Shown: piece by piece, positions 1 through 10,300 of the stretch
How positions within the stretch are numbered: the stretch's first letter is position 1
How the letters are laid out: the number at the start of each line of letters is the position of its first letter
Source of the DNA: Rhipicephalus microplus
Taxonomy: Eukaryota; Arthropoda; Arachnida; Ixodida; Ixodidae
Direction: 5' to 3'
DNA length: 64,000 nt
Assembly (NCBI RefSeq): GCF_043290135.1
Contig: NC_134707.1
Location: forward strand, 136,215,319-136,279,318
Notes under the pieces: model-generated
The model's database searches: none
The model's input: the letters and a program-made list of their open reading frames with translations, nothing else
What the model was told of the DNA's origin: nothing
Program-made: the position numbers and the translations under genes

Positions 1-501
1 TCCACAACTAAAAACTCCAATATAAAAACTCCACAACTAGAAACTCCACAACTAGAAACTCTACATCTAGAGACTCCGAAACTAGAAACTCCAAAGCCAG
101 AGACTGTGCAAGTGGAAACTCTGCAGCTGGAAGCTCCACAAATAAAAACTCCGCAATTAGAAACTCCGCAGCTAGAAACTCCACAACTAGAGACTCCACA
201 CCTAGAAACTCCACAACTAGAAACTCCACAACTAGAAACTCCACAATTTGAAACCTCACAACCTTAAGTTCCGCAACTAGAAAATCCACAGCTAGAGATT
301 CCGCAACTAGAAACTCCACAACAAGAAACTCCACAACTCAAAACTCCACAACAAGAAACTCCACAACTCAAAACTGCACAACTCAAAACTCCACAACTAG
401 AAACTCCACAACTAGAAACTCCCCAACTAGAAACTCCACAACTAGAAACTCCACAACTACAAACTCTACAAATAGAGACTCGGCCACAAGAAATTCATGT
501 C

Positions 502-830
502 TAGAAAGTCCACAACTAAAACTCCACAATTGGAAACTCCACAACTAGAAACTCCCCAACTAGAAACTCAATAACTAGAGATTCCGCAACTAGAAACTCC
601 ACAACCAGAGACTCTGCAACTAGAAACTCCACAAATAGAAACTCCAAAACTGAAAACTCCACAACTAGAAACTCCACATCTAGAAACACCACAACTAGAA
701 ACTCCGCAACTAGAGACTCCACAACTAGAAACTCCTTAACTAGAAACTCCACAACTACAAACTCCACAAATAGAGACTCGGCCACTTGAAACTCCACAAC
801 TAGACACTCCAACCTAAAAACTCTACAACT
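502..830 (+). repeat. Landmark module with ctccttaactag (11 copies)
   Basis: A run of near-canonical units with diagnostic ccaaaactgaaaactcc or ccaaaactaaaaactcc, cacatctagaaacacc, aaactccttaactag, gactcggccacttg and ctccaacctaaaaactc. Copies start near 502, 5,790, 8,126, 14,673, 16,233, 23,362, 27,674, 31,987, 34,602 and 50,899, plus a shortened one near 58,700. It normally sits between a catgtctag landmark and an acctcacaacctta module. It is left-family sequence; its only right-half copies are the two duplicated ones. Confidence 0.82.
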
Positions 831-839
831 AGAAACTCC

Positions 840-1096
840 TAAACTAGAGACTCCACAACTAGAAACCCCACAGACAGAGACTCTGCAACTGGAAACTCTG
901 CAGCTGGAAACTCCACAAATAGAAACTCCGCAATTAGAAACTCCGCAGCTAGAAACTCCACAACTAGAGACTCCACAACTAGAAACTCCACAACTAGAAA
1001 CTCCACAACTTGAAACCTCACAACCTTAAGTTCCGCAACTAGAAAATCCACAGCTAGAGATTCCGCAACTAGAAACTCCACAAGTAGAAACTCCAC
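840..1096 (+). repeat. Landmark module with acctcacaacctta (about 50 copies)
   Basis: Ordered units: cagccagagactctgc, ctctgcagctgg, ccacaaatag, ccgcaattag, ccgcagctag, then acctcacaaccttaagtt, gaaaatccacagctag, gagattccgc. It is the commonest module, seen from about 252 to 63,018. Left-half copies read ccttaagttccgc (or ttacgc near 4.23, 10.09 and 18.19 kb). Many right-half copies read ccttacgttccgcc (37.18, 39.10, 41.14, 44.38, 46.45, 48.55, 53.28, 55.17, 57.21, 60.93, 62.28 and 62.65 kb) or ccttaagttcggc. In the ETPQL frame ccttaa gives a stop codon, so the module regularly ends that frame. Together with leading units it is about 330-375 bp. Confidence 0.85.
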
Positions 1097-1344
1097 AACT
1101 CAGAACTCCACAACTCGAAAGTCCTCAACTAGAAACTCCACAACTGGAAACTCCACAACTAGACACTTCACAACTAAAAACTCTACAACTAGAAACTCCT
1201 AAACTAGAGACTCCACAACTAAAGAATCTACAACTAAAGACTTCAAACTAGAAACTCAACAACTAGAAACTTCAAAATTCAGAACTCTACTAGAAACTAC
1301 ACAACTGGAAACTCCACAACTAGACTCTCCACAACTAGAAACTC

Positions 1345-2110
1345 CACAACTTGAGACTCCGCAACTAGAAACTCCTCAACTTGAAACTCCACAACAGGAA
1401 ACTCCACAGCCAGAAACTCTACAACTAGAAACTCTACAACTAGAAACTTCACAACCAGAGACTCCGCAACCAGAAACTCCACAACTAGAGACTCCAAAAC
1501 TCAAAACTTCACAACTAGAAAATCCACAACCAGAGACTGCAATTCCACAACTAGAAACTCCACAACTAGATACTCCGCAACTAGAAACTCCACAACTAGA
1601 GATTCCACAACTTGAAACTCCACAACTAGAAACTCCACAACTAGAAACTCTGCAACTAGAGACTTCACAACTAGAAACTCCACATCTACAAACTCTACAA
1701 ATAGAGACTCGGCCACAAGAATTTTCATGTCTAGAAAGTCCACAACTAAAAACTCCACAACTGGAAACTCCACAACTAGAAACTCCCCAACTAGAAACTC
1801 CACAACTAGAGATTCCGCAACAAGAAACTCCACAACCAGAGACTCTGCAACTAGAAACTCCGCAGCTAGAAACTCCACAAATAGAAACTCCGCAACTAGA
1901 AACTCCGCAGCTAGAAACTACACAACTAGAGACTCCACAACTAGTAACTCCACAACTAAAAACTCCACAAATAGAGACTCGGCAACTAGAAATTCCATAT
2001 CTAGAAACTCCACAACTAAAAACTTTACAACTAGAAACTGCAAAACTAGAGACTTCACAACTAGAAACTCCACAACTAGAAACTCCACAACTAGAGACTC
2101 CGCAACTCCA
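1345..2110 (+). repeat. Higher-order block, same as about 6,790-7,555
   Basis: It is collinear with 6.79-7.55 kb at an offset of 5,443 bp, and related to 9.16-9.75 kb and 17.27-17.86 kb. It contains the catgtctag landmark in its phase-keeping form (1,726) and the actttacaactag module (about 1,970-2,117). The offset from the preceding block changes from 5,247 to 5,443, i.e. a loss of about 13 units near 1,340. The block stops matching at about 2,110, where the next block begins inside the 8 bp truncated unit. Confidence 0.8.
1704..1741 (+). repeat. Landmark module with tcatgtctagaaag (about 40 copies)
   Basis: Non-canonical segment gagactcggccacaagaa followed by a T-rich stretch and catgtctagaaagtcc. 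Copies of catgtctag lie near 496, 1,726, 2,942, 3,689, 7,169, 8,120, 9,546, 11,952, 13,524, 14,667, 16,227, 17,653, 20,059, 22,214, 23,356, 24,371, 26,526, 27,668, 29,087, 29,432, 30,839, 31,981, 33,454, 34,596, 36,015, 36,360, 38,310, 42,250, 43,427, 45,637, 47,724, 49,794, 50,893, 52,117, 52,461, 54,396, 60,123 and 63,754. Altered forms are at about 40,369 and 56,447 (tcaagtct) and 58,336 (ttatgtct). Three spacer forms exist: attttcatg, aatttcatg and the one-base-shorter attcatg. The first two keep the 15 bp phase. It usually follows ctacaaactctacaaatag. It supplies most of the ATG codons of the + strand open frames, which is chance. Confidence 0.85.
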
Positions 2111-2117
2111 CAACTAG
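1970..2117 (+). repeat. Landmark module with actttacaactag and an 8 bp truncated unit
   Basis: Order: atagagactcggcaac, gaaattccatatctag, actaaaaactttacaac, gaaactgcaaaactag, gagacttcacaac, two ordinary units, then gagactccgcaactccac, where 7 bp of a unit are missing. Copies are near 2,022, 3,984, 7,463, 9,840, 11,030, 12,727, 13,817, 15,570, 17,947, 19,137, 20,869, 22,507, 25,182, 26,818, 31,133, 33,746, 38,694, 40,765, 43,815, 43,946, 46,035, 48,123, 50,196, 52,860, 54,778, 60,522 and 61,876, with altered ones near 5,164 and 36,765. The truncated unit appears once at the end of most copies and shifts every reading frame. Confidence 0.82.
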
Positions 2118-3640
2118 AAAGTCCACAACTGGAACCTCCTCAACTAGATACTCCACAACTAGAAACTCCAAACTTGAAACTCCACAACTACAAACTCCAC
2201 AACCAGAAACTCTACAACTAGAAACTCCACAACTAGAAACTCCACAACTAGAAACTCCGCAACTAGAGACTCTGCAACTAAGAAACTCTGCAACTAAAAA
2301 CTCCGCAACAAGAAATTTCACAGCTAGAAACACCACAACTAGACACTCCGCAACTAGAAACTCCACAACTTGAGACGCCGCAACTAGAAAATCCTCAACT
2401 TGAAACTCCACAACTCGAAACTCCACAACTAGAAACTTTACAACTTGAGACTCCTCAACTAGAGAATTCGCAACTAGAAACTCCAAAACTCGAGTCTCTG
2501 CAACTAGAAACTCCGCAGCTAGAAACTCCACAGCTAGAAACTCCACAACTCGAAACTCCACAACTCGAAACTCCACAACTCAAAACTCCACAACTTGAAA
2601 CTCCACAACTAGAGACTCCACAACTTGAGACTCCGCAACTAGAAACTCCTCAACTTGAAACTCGACAACTAGAAACTCCACAACCAGAAACTACAAAACT
2701 CGAAACTCCACAACTAGAAACTCCACAACTAAAAAGTCCACAACCAGAGACTCTGCAATTCCACAACTAGAAACTCCAGAACTAGATACTCCGCAACTAG
2801 AAACTCCACAACTAGAGACTCCACAACTTGAAACTCCACAACTAGAAACTCCACAACTAGAAACTCTGCAACTGGAGACTTCACAACTAGAAACTCCACA
2901 TCTACAAACTCTACAAATAGAGACTCGGCCACAAGAAATTTCATGTCTAGAAAATTCCACAACTAAAAACTCCACAACTGGAAACTCCACAACTATAAAC
3001 TCCACAACTAGAAACTCCACATATAGAGATTCCGCAACTAGAAACTCCACAACCAGAGACTGCAACTAGAAACTCCGCAGCTAGAAACTCCACAAATAGA
3101 AACTCCACAACTTCAGCCTCCGCAACTAGAAACTCCTCAACTTGAAACTACACAACTAGAAACTCCACAACCAGAAATTCCACAACTAGAAACTCCACAA
3201 CTAGAAACTCCACAACTAGAAACTCTGCAACTAGAGACTCCACAACTAAAAACTCCACAACTACAAACTCCACCAATAGAGACTCGGCAACTAGAAATTC
3301 CATATCTAGAAACTCCACAACTAAAAACTCCACTATAAAAACTCCACAACTAGAAACTCCACAACTAGAAACTCTAAAACTAGAGACTCCGCAACTAGAA
3401 GTTTCACAGCCAGAGACTCTGCAACTAGAAAGTCCACAACTAAAAACTCCACAACTGGAAACTCCACAACTAGAAACTCCACAACTAGAGATTCCGCAAC
3501 TAGAAACTCCATACCAGAGATTCTGCAACTAGAAACTCCGCCGCTAGAAACTCCACAACTAGAAACTTCACAACTAGAAACTCCACAACTAGAAACTCCA
3601 CAACCAGAAACTCCGCAACTAGAGACTCCACAACTAGAAA
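2091..3640 (+). repeat. Higher-order block, same as 11,101-12,650
   Basis: Collinear with 11,101-12,650 at an offset of 9,010 bp. The first part (2,091-2,640) also recurs at 5,244-5,790. It includes the caacaagaaatttcacagc units, several ctcgaa/cttgaa units, the catgtctag landmark in the form followed by aaaattcc (2,942), and the ccactataaaaactcc variant (about 3,330). The right edge near 3,640 is a switch point: here the text continues into cacatctacaaac, whereas the 12.65 kb copy continues into cacaactataaac. Confidence 0.8.
3290..3345 (+). repeat. Variant units with ctataaaaactcc / atataaaaactcc
   Basis: After gaaattccatatctag and an actaaaaactcc unit, the sequence reads ccactataaaaactcc here and at about 12,340, 12,920, 20,450, 21,055, 24,762, 25,370, 29,683, 39,231 and 46,573. 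It reads ccaatataaaaactcc at about 17, 7,641, 13,997, 15,748, 22,686, 26,998, 31,311 and 33,927. Right-half relatives read ccactctaaaaac, ccactaaaaaac or ccactgaaaaaac. They resemble a TATA box by chance; each derives from a normal unit by few changes. They mark where one module type joins the next. Confidence 0.7.
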
Positions 3641-5790
3641 CTCCACATCTACAAACTCTACAAATAGAGACTCGGCCACAAGAATTTTCATGTCTAGAAA
3701 GTCCACAACTAAAAACTCCACAACTGGAAACTCCACAACTAGAAACTCCCCAACTAGAAACTCCACAACTAGAGATTCCGCAACAAGAAACTCCACAACC
3801 AGAGACTCTGCAACTAGAAACTCCGCAGCTAGAAACTCCACAAATAGAAACTCCGCAACTAGAAACTCCGCAGCTAGAAACTACACAACTAGAGACTCCT
3901 CAACTAGAAACTCCACAACTAGAAACTCCACAAATAGAAACTCGGCAACTAGAAATTCCATATCTAGAAACTCCACAACTAAAAACTTTACAACTAGAAA
4001 CTGCAAAACTAGACACTTCACAACTAGAAACTCCACAACTAGAGACTCCGCAACTCCACAACTAGAAACTCCACAACTACAAACTCCACCAATAGAGACT
4101 TGGGAACTAGAAATTCCATATCTAGAAACTCCACAACTAAAAACTCCACTATAAAAGCTCCACAACTAGAGACTAGAACTAGAAACTCCACAACTAGAAA
4201 TTCCACAACTTGAAACCTCACAACCTTAAGTTACGCAACTAGAAAATCCACAGCTAGAGATTCCGCAACTAGAAACTCCACAACTCAAAACTCCACAACT
4301 AGAAACTCCAAAGCTTGAAACTCCACAACTCGAAACTCCACAACTGGAAACTCCACAACTAGACACTCCACAACTAAAAACTCTTCATCTAGAAACTCAT
4401 AAACTAGAGACTCCACAACTAGAGAATCTACAACTAGAGACTTCAAACTAGAAACTCAACAATTAGAAACTCCACAACTAAAAACTCCATAACTAGAAAC
4501 TCCACAACTGAAAACTCCGTTACTAGATACTCCACAGCTGCAAACTTGGCAACTAGAAACTCCACAACTAGAGACTCAACATCTTGAAACTCCACAACTA
4601 GAGACTCTGCAACTAGAAACTCCACAAGTAGAGACTCCGCAACTAGAAAATCGACAACTAGAGACTCTGCAACTATAGAACTCCGCAACTAGAAACTCCG
4701 CATTTGAAAACTCCGCAACAAGAAATTCCACAGCTAGAAACACCACAACTAGACACTCCGGAACTAGAAACTCTACAACTAGAGACACATCAACTAGAGA
4801 ATTCGCAACTAGAAACTCCAAAACTAGAGACTCTGCAACTAGAAACTCCGCAGCTAGAAACTCCACAACTTGAAACTCCACAACTAGTAACTTCACAACC
4901 TGAGACTCCGCAACTAGAAACTCCACAACTTGAAACTGCACAACTAGAAACTCCACAACCAGAAACTCCACAACTAGAAACTCCACAACTAGAAACTCCG
5001 CAACTAGAGAGTCCACAACCAGAAACTCCACAACTTGAAACTCCACAACTAGAAACTCCACAACCAGAAGCTTCACAACTAGAAACTCCACAACTAGAAA
5101 CTCCACAACTACAAACTCCACAAATAGAGAATCGGCAACTAGAAATTCCATATCTAAAAACTCCACAACTAAAAAATTTACAACTAGAAACTGCAAAACT
5201 AGAGACTTCACAACTAGAAACTCCACAACTAGAAACTCCACAACTAGAGACTCCGCAACTCCACAACTAGAAAGTCCACAACTGGAACCTCCTCAACTAG
5301 ATACTCCACAACTAGAAACTCCAAACTTGAAACTCCACAACTACAAACTCCACAACCAGAAACTCTACAACTAGAAACTCCACAACTAGAAACTCCACAA
5401 CTAGAAACTCCGCAACTAGAGACTCTGCAACTAAGAAACTCTGCAACTAAAAACTCCGCAACAAGAAATTTCACAGCTAGAAACACCACAACTAGACACT
5501 CCGCAACTAGAAACTCCACAACTTGAGACGCCGCAACTAGAAAATCCTCAACTTGAAACTCCACAACTCGAAACTCCACAACTAGAAACTTTACAACTTG
5601 AGACTCCTCAACTAGAGAATTCGCAACTAGAAACTCCAAAACTCGAGTCTCTGCAACTAGAAACTCCGCAGCTAGAAACTCCACAGCTAGAAACTCCACA
5701 ACTCGAAACTCCACAACTCGAAACTCCACAACTCAAAACTCCACAACTTGAAACTCCACAACTAGAGACTCCACAACTTGAGACTCCGCA
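3625..5790 (+). repeat. Higher-order block, same as about 9,482-11,647
   Basis: Collinear with 9.48-11.65 kb at a constant offset of 5,857 bp, and hence with 17.59-19.75 kb at a further 8,107. It carries the catgtctag landmark (about 3,689), an actttacaactag module, an acctcacaacctta module with the ttacgcaac variant (about 4,225) and the longest pure run of near-canonical units (about 4,704-5,270). It ends near 5,790, where the text jumps into the ctccccaactag/ctcaataac module. Confidence 0.82.
4704..5270 (+). repeat. Longest + strand near-canonical run
   Basis: About 38 consecutive units without a phase change, so the ETPQL frame stays open for 188 codons. The units vary (gaa/gag, cta/ctt, cca/ccg, caacca, ctagtaac, ctacaaac), and the same run recurs at 10,561-11,127 and 18,668-19,234 with minimal change. 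There is no signal for translation beyond an open frame: the ATG falls in a cgcatttgaaaac variant, and the frame ends in the 8 bp truncated unit. I treat it as satellite, not a gene. Confidence 0.75.
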
Positions 5791-5794
5791 ACTA

Positions 5795-7373
5795 GAAACT
5801 CCCCAACTAGAAACTCAATAACTAGAGATTCCGCAACTAGAAACTCCACAACCAGAGACTCTGCAACTAGAAACTCCACAAATGGAAACTCCAAAACTGA
5901 AAACTCCACAACTAGAAACTCCACATCTAGAAACACCACAACTAGAAACTCCGCAACTAGAGACTCCACAACTAGAAACTCCTTAACTAGAAACTCCACA
6001 ACTACAAACTCCACAAATAGAGACTCGGCCACTTGAAACTCCACAACTAGACACTCCAACCTAAAAACTCTACAACTAGAAACTCCTAAACTAGAGACTC
6101 CACAACTAGAAACCCCACAGACAGAGACTCTGCAACTGGAAACTCTGCAGCTGGAAACTCCACAAATAGAAACTCCGCAATTAGAAACTCCGCAGCTAGA
6201 AACTCCACAACTAGAGACTCCACAACTAGAAACTCCACAACTAGAAACTCCACAACTTGAAACCTCACAACCTTAAGTTCCGCAACTAGAAAATCCACAG
6301 CTAGAGATTCCGCAACTAGAAACTCCACAAGTAGAAACTCCACAACTCAGAACTCCACAACTCGAAAGTCCTCAACTAGAAACTCCACAACTGGAAACTC
6401 CACAACTAGACACTTCACAACTAAAAACTCTACAACTAGAAACTCCTAAACTAGAGACTCCACAACTAAAGAATCTACAACTAAAGACTTCAAACTAGAA
6501 ACTCAACAACTAGAAACTTCAAAATTCAGAACTCTACTAGAAACTACACAACTGGAAACTCCACAACTAGACACTCCACAACTAGAAACTCCACACCTAG
6601 AGACTCTGCAACTATGAAACTCTGAATCTAGAAACTCCGCAACAAGAAATTTCAAAGCTTGAAACATCACAACTAGACACTCCGCAACTAGAAACTCCAC
6701 AACTTGAGACGCCGCAACTAGAAACTCCACAACTTGAAACTCCACAACTCAAAACTCCACAACTTGAAACTCCACAACTAGAAACTCCACAACTTGAGAC
6801 TCCGCAACTAGAAACTCCTCAACTTGAAACTCCACAACAGGAAACTCCACAGCCAGAAACTCTACAACTAGAAACTCTACAACTAGAAACTTCACAACCA
6901 GAGACTCCGCAACCAGAAACTCCACAACTAGAGACTCCAAAACTCAAAACTTCACAACTAGAAAATCCACAACCAGAGACTGCAATTCCACAACTAGAAA
7001 CTCCACAACTAGATACTCCGCAACTAGAAACTCCACAACTAGAGATTCCACAACTTGAAACTCCACAACTAGAAACTCCACAACTAGAAACTCTGCAACT
7101 AGAGACTTCACAACTAGAAACTCCACATCTACAAACTCTACAAATAGAGACTCGGCCACAAGAATTTTCATGTCTAGAAAGTCCACAACTAAAAACTCCA
7201 CAACTGGAAACTCCACAACTAGAAACTCCCCAACTAGAAACTCCACAACTAGAGATTCCGCAACAAGAAACTCCACAACCAGAGACTCTGCAACTAGAAA
7301 CTCCGCAGCTAGAAACTCCACAAATAGAAACTCCGCAACTAGAAACTCCGCAGCTAGAAACTACACAACTAGA
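5795..7373 (+). repeat. Higher-order block, same as about 8,172-9,750
   Basis: Collinear with 8.17-9.75 kb at an offset of 2,377 bp, so these two stretches lie as direct repeats around the left edge of the 8.1 kb tandem pair. Module order is ctccttaactag module, acctcacaacctta module, ttcaaaattc module with actatgaaactctg, then the catgtctag landmark (7,169). Collinearity breaks at about 7,379, the left edge of the 8.1 kb unit. Confidence 0.82.
6487..6700 (+). repeat. Landmark module with ttcaaaattc and actatgaaactctg (about 25 copies)
   Basis: Order: cttcaaactagaaactc, cttcaaaattcagaactc, ctactagaaactac, then ctctgcaactatgaaactc, gcaacaagaaatttca, and gagacgccgcaac. Copies of ttcaaaattc lie near 1,270, 6,518, 8,897, 15,439, 16,998, 21,510, 24,131, 25,828, 28,443, 30,141, 32,756, 35,371, 37,680, 39,721, 41,635, 42,774, 45,007, 47,087, 51,669, 53,780, 55,794, 57,706, 59,643 and 63,275, with a decayed one near 49,167. 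Some copies are truncated (1.27, 15.44). The forms ttcagaac and ttcggaac alternate. Two units here are shorter than 15 bp, so the module shifts repeat phase. Confidence 0.83.
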
Positions 7374-10300
7374 GACTCCACAACTAGTAACTCCACAACT
7401 AAAAACTCCACAAATAGAGACTCGGCAACTAGAAATTCCATATCTAGAAACTCCACAACTAAAAACTTTACAACTAGAAACTGCAAAACTAGAGACTTCA
7501 CAACTAGAAACTCCACAACTAGAAACTCCACAACTAGAGACTCCGCAACTCCACAACTGAAAACTCCACAACTACAAACTCCACCAATAGAGACTTGGCA
7601 ACTAGAAATTCCATATCTAGAAACTCCACAACTAAAAACTCCAATATAAAAACTCCACAACTAGAAACTCCACAACTAGAAACTCTACATCTAGAGACTC
7701 TGAAACTAGAAACTCCAAAGCCAGAGACTGTGCAAGTGGAAACTCTGCAGCTGGAAGCTCCACAAATAAAAACTCCGCAATTAGAAACTCCGCAGCTAGA
7801 AACTCCACAACTAGAGACTCCACACCTAGAAACTCCACAACTAGAAACTCCACAACTAGAAACTCCACAATTTGAAACCTCACAACCTTAAGTTCCGCAA
7901 CTAGAAAATCCACAGCTAGAGATTCCGCAACTAGAAACTCCACAACAAGAAACTCCACAACTCAAAACTCCACAACAAGAAACTCCACAACTCAAAACTG
8001 CACAACTCAAAACTCCACAACTAGAAACTCCACAACTAGAAACTCCCCAACTAGAAACTCCACAACTAGAAACTCCACAACTACAAACTCTACAAATAGA
8101 GACTCGGCCACAAGAAATTCATGTCTAGAAAGTCCACAACTAAAACTCCACAATTGGAAACTCCACAACTAGAAACTCCCCAACTAGAAACTCAATAACT
8201 AGAGATTCCGCAACTAGAAACTCCACAACCAGAGACTCTGCAACTAGAAACTCCACAAATAGAAACTCCAAAACTGAAAACTCCACAACTAGAAACTCCA
8301 CATCTAGAAACACCACAACTAGAAACTCCGCAACTAGAGACTCCACAACTAGAAACTCCTTAACTAGAAACTCCACAACTACAAACTCCACAAATAGAGA
8401 CTCGGCCACTTGAAAATCCACAACTAGACACTCCAACCTAAAAACTCTACAACTAGAAACTCCTAAACTAGAGACTCCACAACTAGAAACCCCACAGCCA
8501 GAGACTCTGCAACTGGAAACTCTGCAGCTGGAAACTCCACAAATAGAAACTCCGCAATTAGAAACTCCGCAGCTAGAAACTCCACAACTAGAGACTCCAC
8601 AACTAGAAACTCCACAACTAGAAACTCCACAACTTGAAACCTCACAACCTTAAGTTCCGCAACTAGAAAATCCACAGCTAGAGATTCCGCAACTAGAAAC
8701 TCCACAAGTAGAAACTCCACAACTCAGAACTCCACAACTCGAAAGTCCTCAACTAGAAACTCCACAACTGGAAACTCCACAACTAGACACTTCACAACTA
8801 AAAACTCTACAACTAGAAACTCCTAAACTAGAGACTCCACAACTAAAGAATCTACAACTAAAGACTTCAAACTAGAAACTCAACAACTAGAAACTTCAAA
8901 ATTCAGAACTCTACTAGAAACTACACAACTGGAAACTCCAAAACTAGACACTCCACAACTAGAAACTCCACACCTAGAGACTCTGCAACTATGAAACTCT
9001 GAATCTAGAAACTCCGCAACAAGAAATTTCAAAGCTTGAAACATCACAACTAGACACTCCGCAACTAGAAACTCCACAACTTGAGACGCCGCAACTAGAA
9101 ACTCCACAACTTGAAACTCCACAACTCAAAACTCCACAACTTGAAACTCCACAACTAGAAACTCCACAACTTGAGACTCCGCAACTAGAAACTCCTCAAC
9201 TTGAAACTCCACAACAGGAAACTCCACAGCCAGAAACTCTACAACTAGAAACTCTACAACTAGAAACTTCACAACCAGAGACTCCGCAACCAGAAACTCC
9301 ACAACTAGAGACTCAGAAACTCGAAACTTCACAACTAGAAAATCCACAACCAGAGACTGCAATTCCACAACTAGAAACTCCACAACTAGATACTCCGCAA
9401 CTAGAAACTCCACAACTAGAGATTCCACAACTTGAAACTCCACAACTAGAAACTCCACAACTAGAAACTCTGCAACTAGAGACTTCACAACTAGAAACTC
9501 CACATCTACAAACTCTACAAATAGAGACTCGGCCACAAGAATTTTCATGTCTAGAAAGTCCACAACTAAAAACTCCACAACTGGAAACTCCACAACTAGA
9601 AACTCCCCAACTAGAAACTCCACAACTAGAGATTCCGCAACAAGAAACTCCACAACCAGAGACTCTGCAACTAGAAACTCCGCAGCTAGAAACTCCACAA
9701 ATAGAAACTCCGCAACTAGAAACTCCGCAGCTAGAAACTACACAACTAGAGACTCCTCAACTAGAAACTCCACAACTAGAAACTCCACAAATAGAAACTC
9801 GGCAACTAGAAATTCCATATCTAGAAACTCCACAACTAAAAACTTTACAACTAGAAACTGCAAAACTAGACACTTCACAACTAGAAACTCCACAACTAGA
9901 GACTCCGCAACTCCACAACTAGAAACTCCACAACTACAAACTCCACCAATAGAGACTTGGAAACTAGAAATTCCATATCTAGAAACTCCACAACTAAAAA
10001 CTCCACTATAAAAGCTCCACAACTAGAGACTAGAACTAGAAACTCCACAACTAGAAATTCCACAACTTGAAACCTCACAACCTTAAGTTACGCAACTAGA
10101 AAATCCACAGCTAGAGATTCCGCAACTAGAAACTCCACAACTCAAAACTCCACAACTAGAAACTCCAAAGCTTGAAACTCCACAACTCGAAACTCCACAA
10201 CTGGAAACTCCACAACTAGACACTCCACAACTAAAAACTCTTCATCTAGAAACTCATAAACTAGAGACTCCACAACTAGAGAATCTACAACTAGAGACTT

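Larger units (their letters stand above)
1..1335 (+). repeat. Higher-order block, same as 7,625-8,959
   Basis: This block matches 7,625-8,959 at a constant offset of 7,624 bp with only scattered substitutions. It also matches the 15.73-17.07 kb copy. In order it holds the ctggaagctcc/acctcacaacctta module (about 30-340), a run with repeated caacaagaaactcc units (about 315-395), the catgtctag landmark (496), the ctccttaactag module (about 502-830), a second acctcacaacctta module (about 840-1,096) and the start of the ttcaaaattc module (about 1,241-1,302). The collinearity ends near 1,335, where about 195 bp present at 6.57-6.78 kb is missing. No gene. Confidence 0.85.

Noticed and set aside
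1727..2221. + strand frames starting with ATG in tcatgtctag (NSTTR repeats), about 30 similar ones
   Set aside because: The ATG comes from the landmark variant, not from a start context. The frames end wherever a module shifts phase and have only repeat content.
3325..3345. TATA-box-like ctataaaaac units
   Set aside because: Derived from the ordinary ctagaaactcc unit by few changes, found at module joins throughout, and with no transcription unit downstream.
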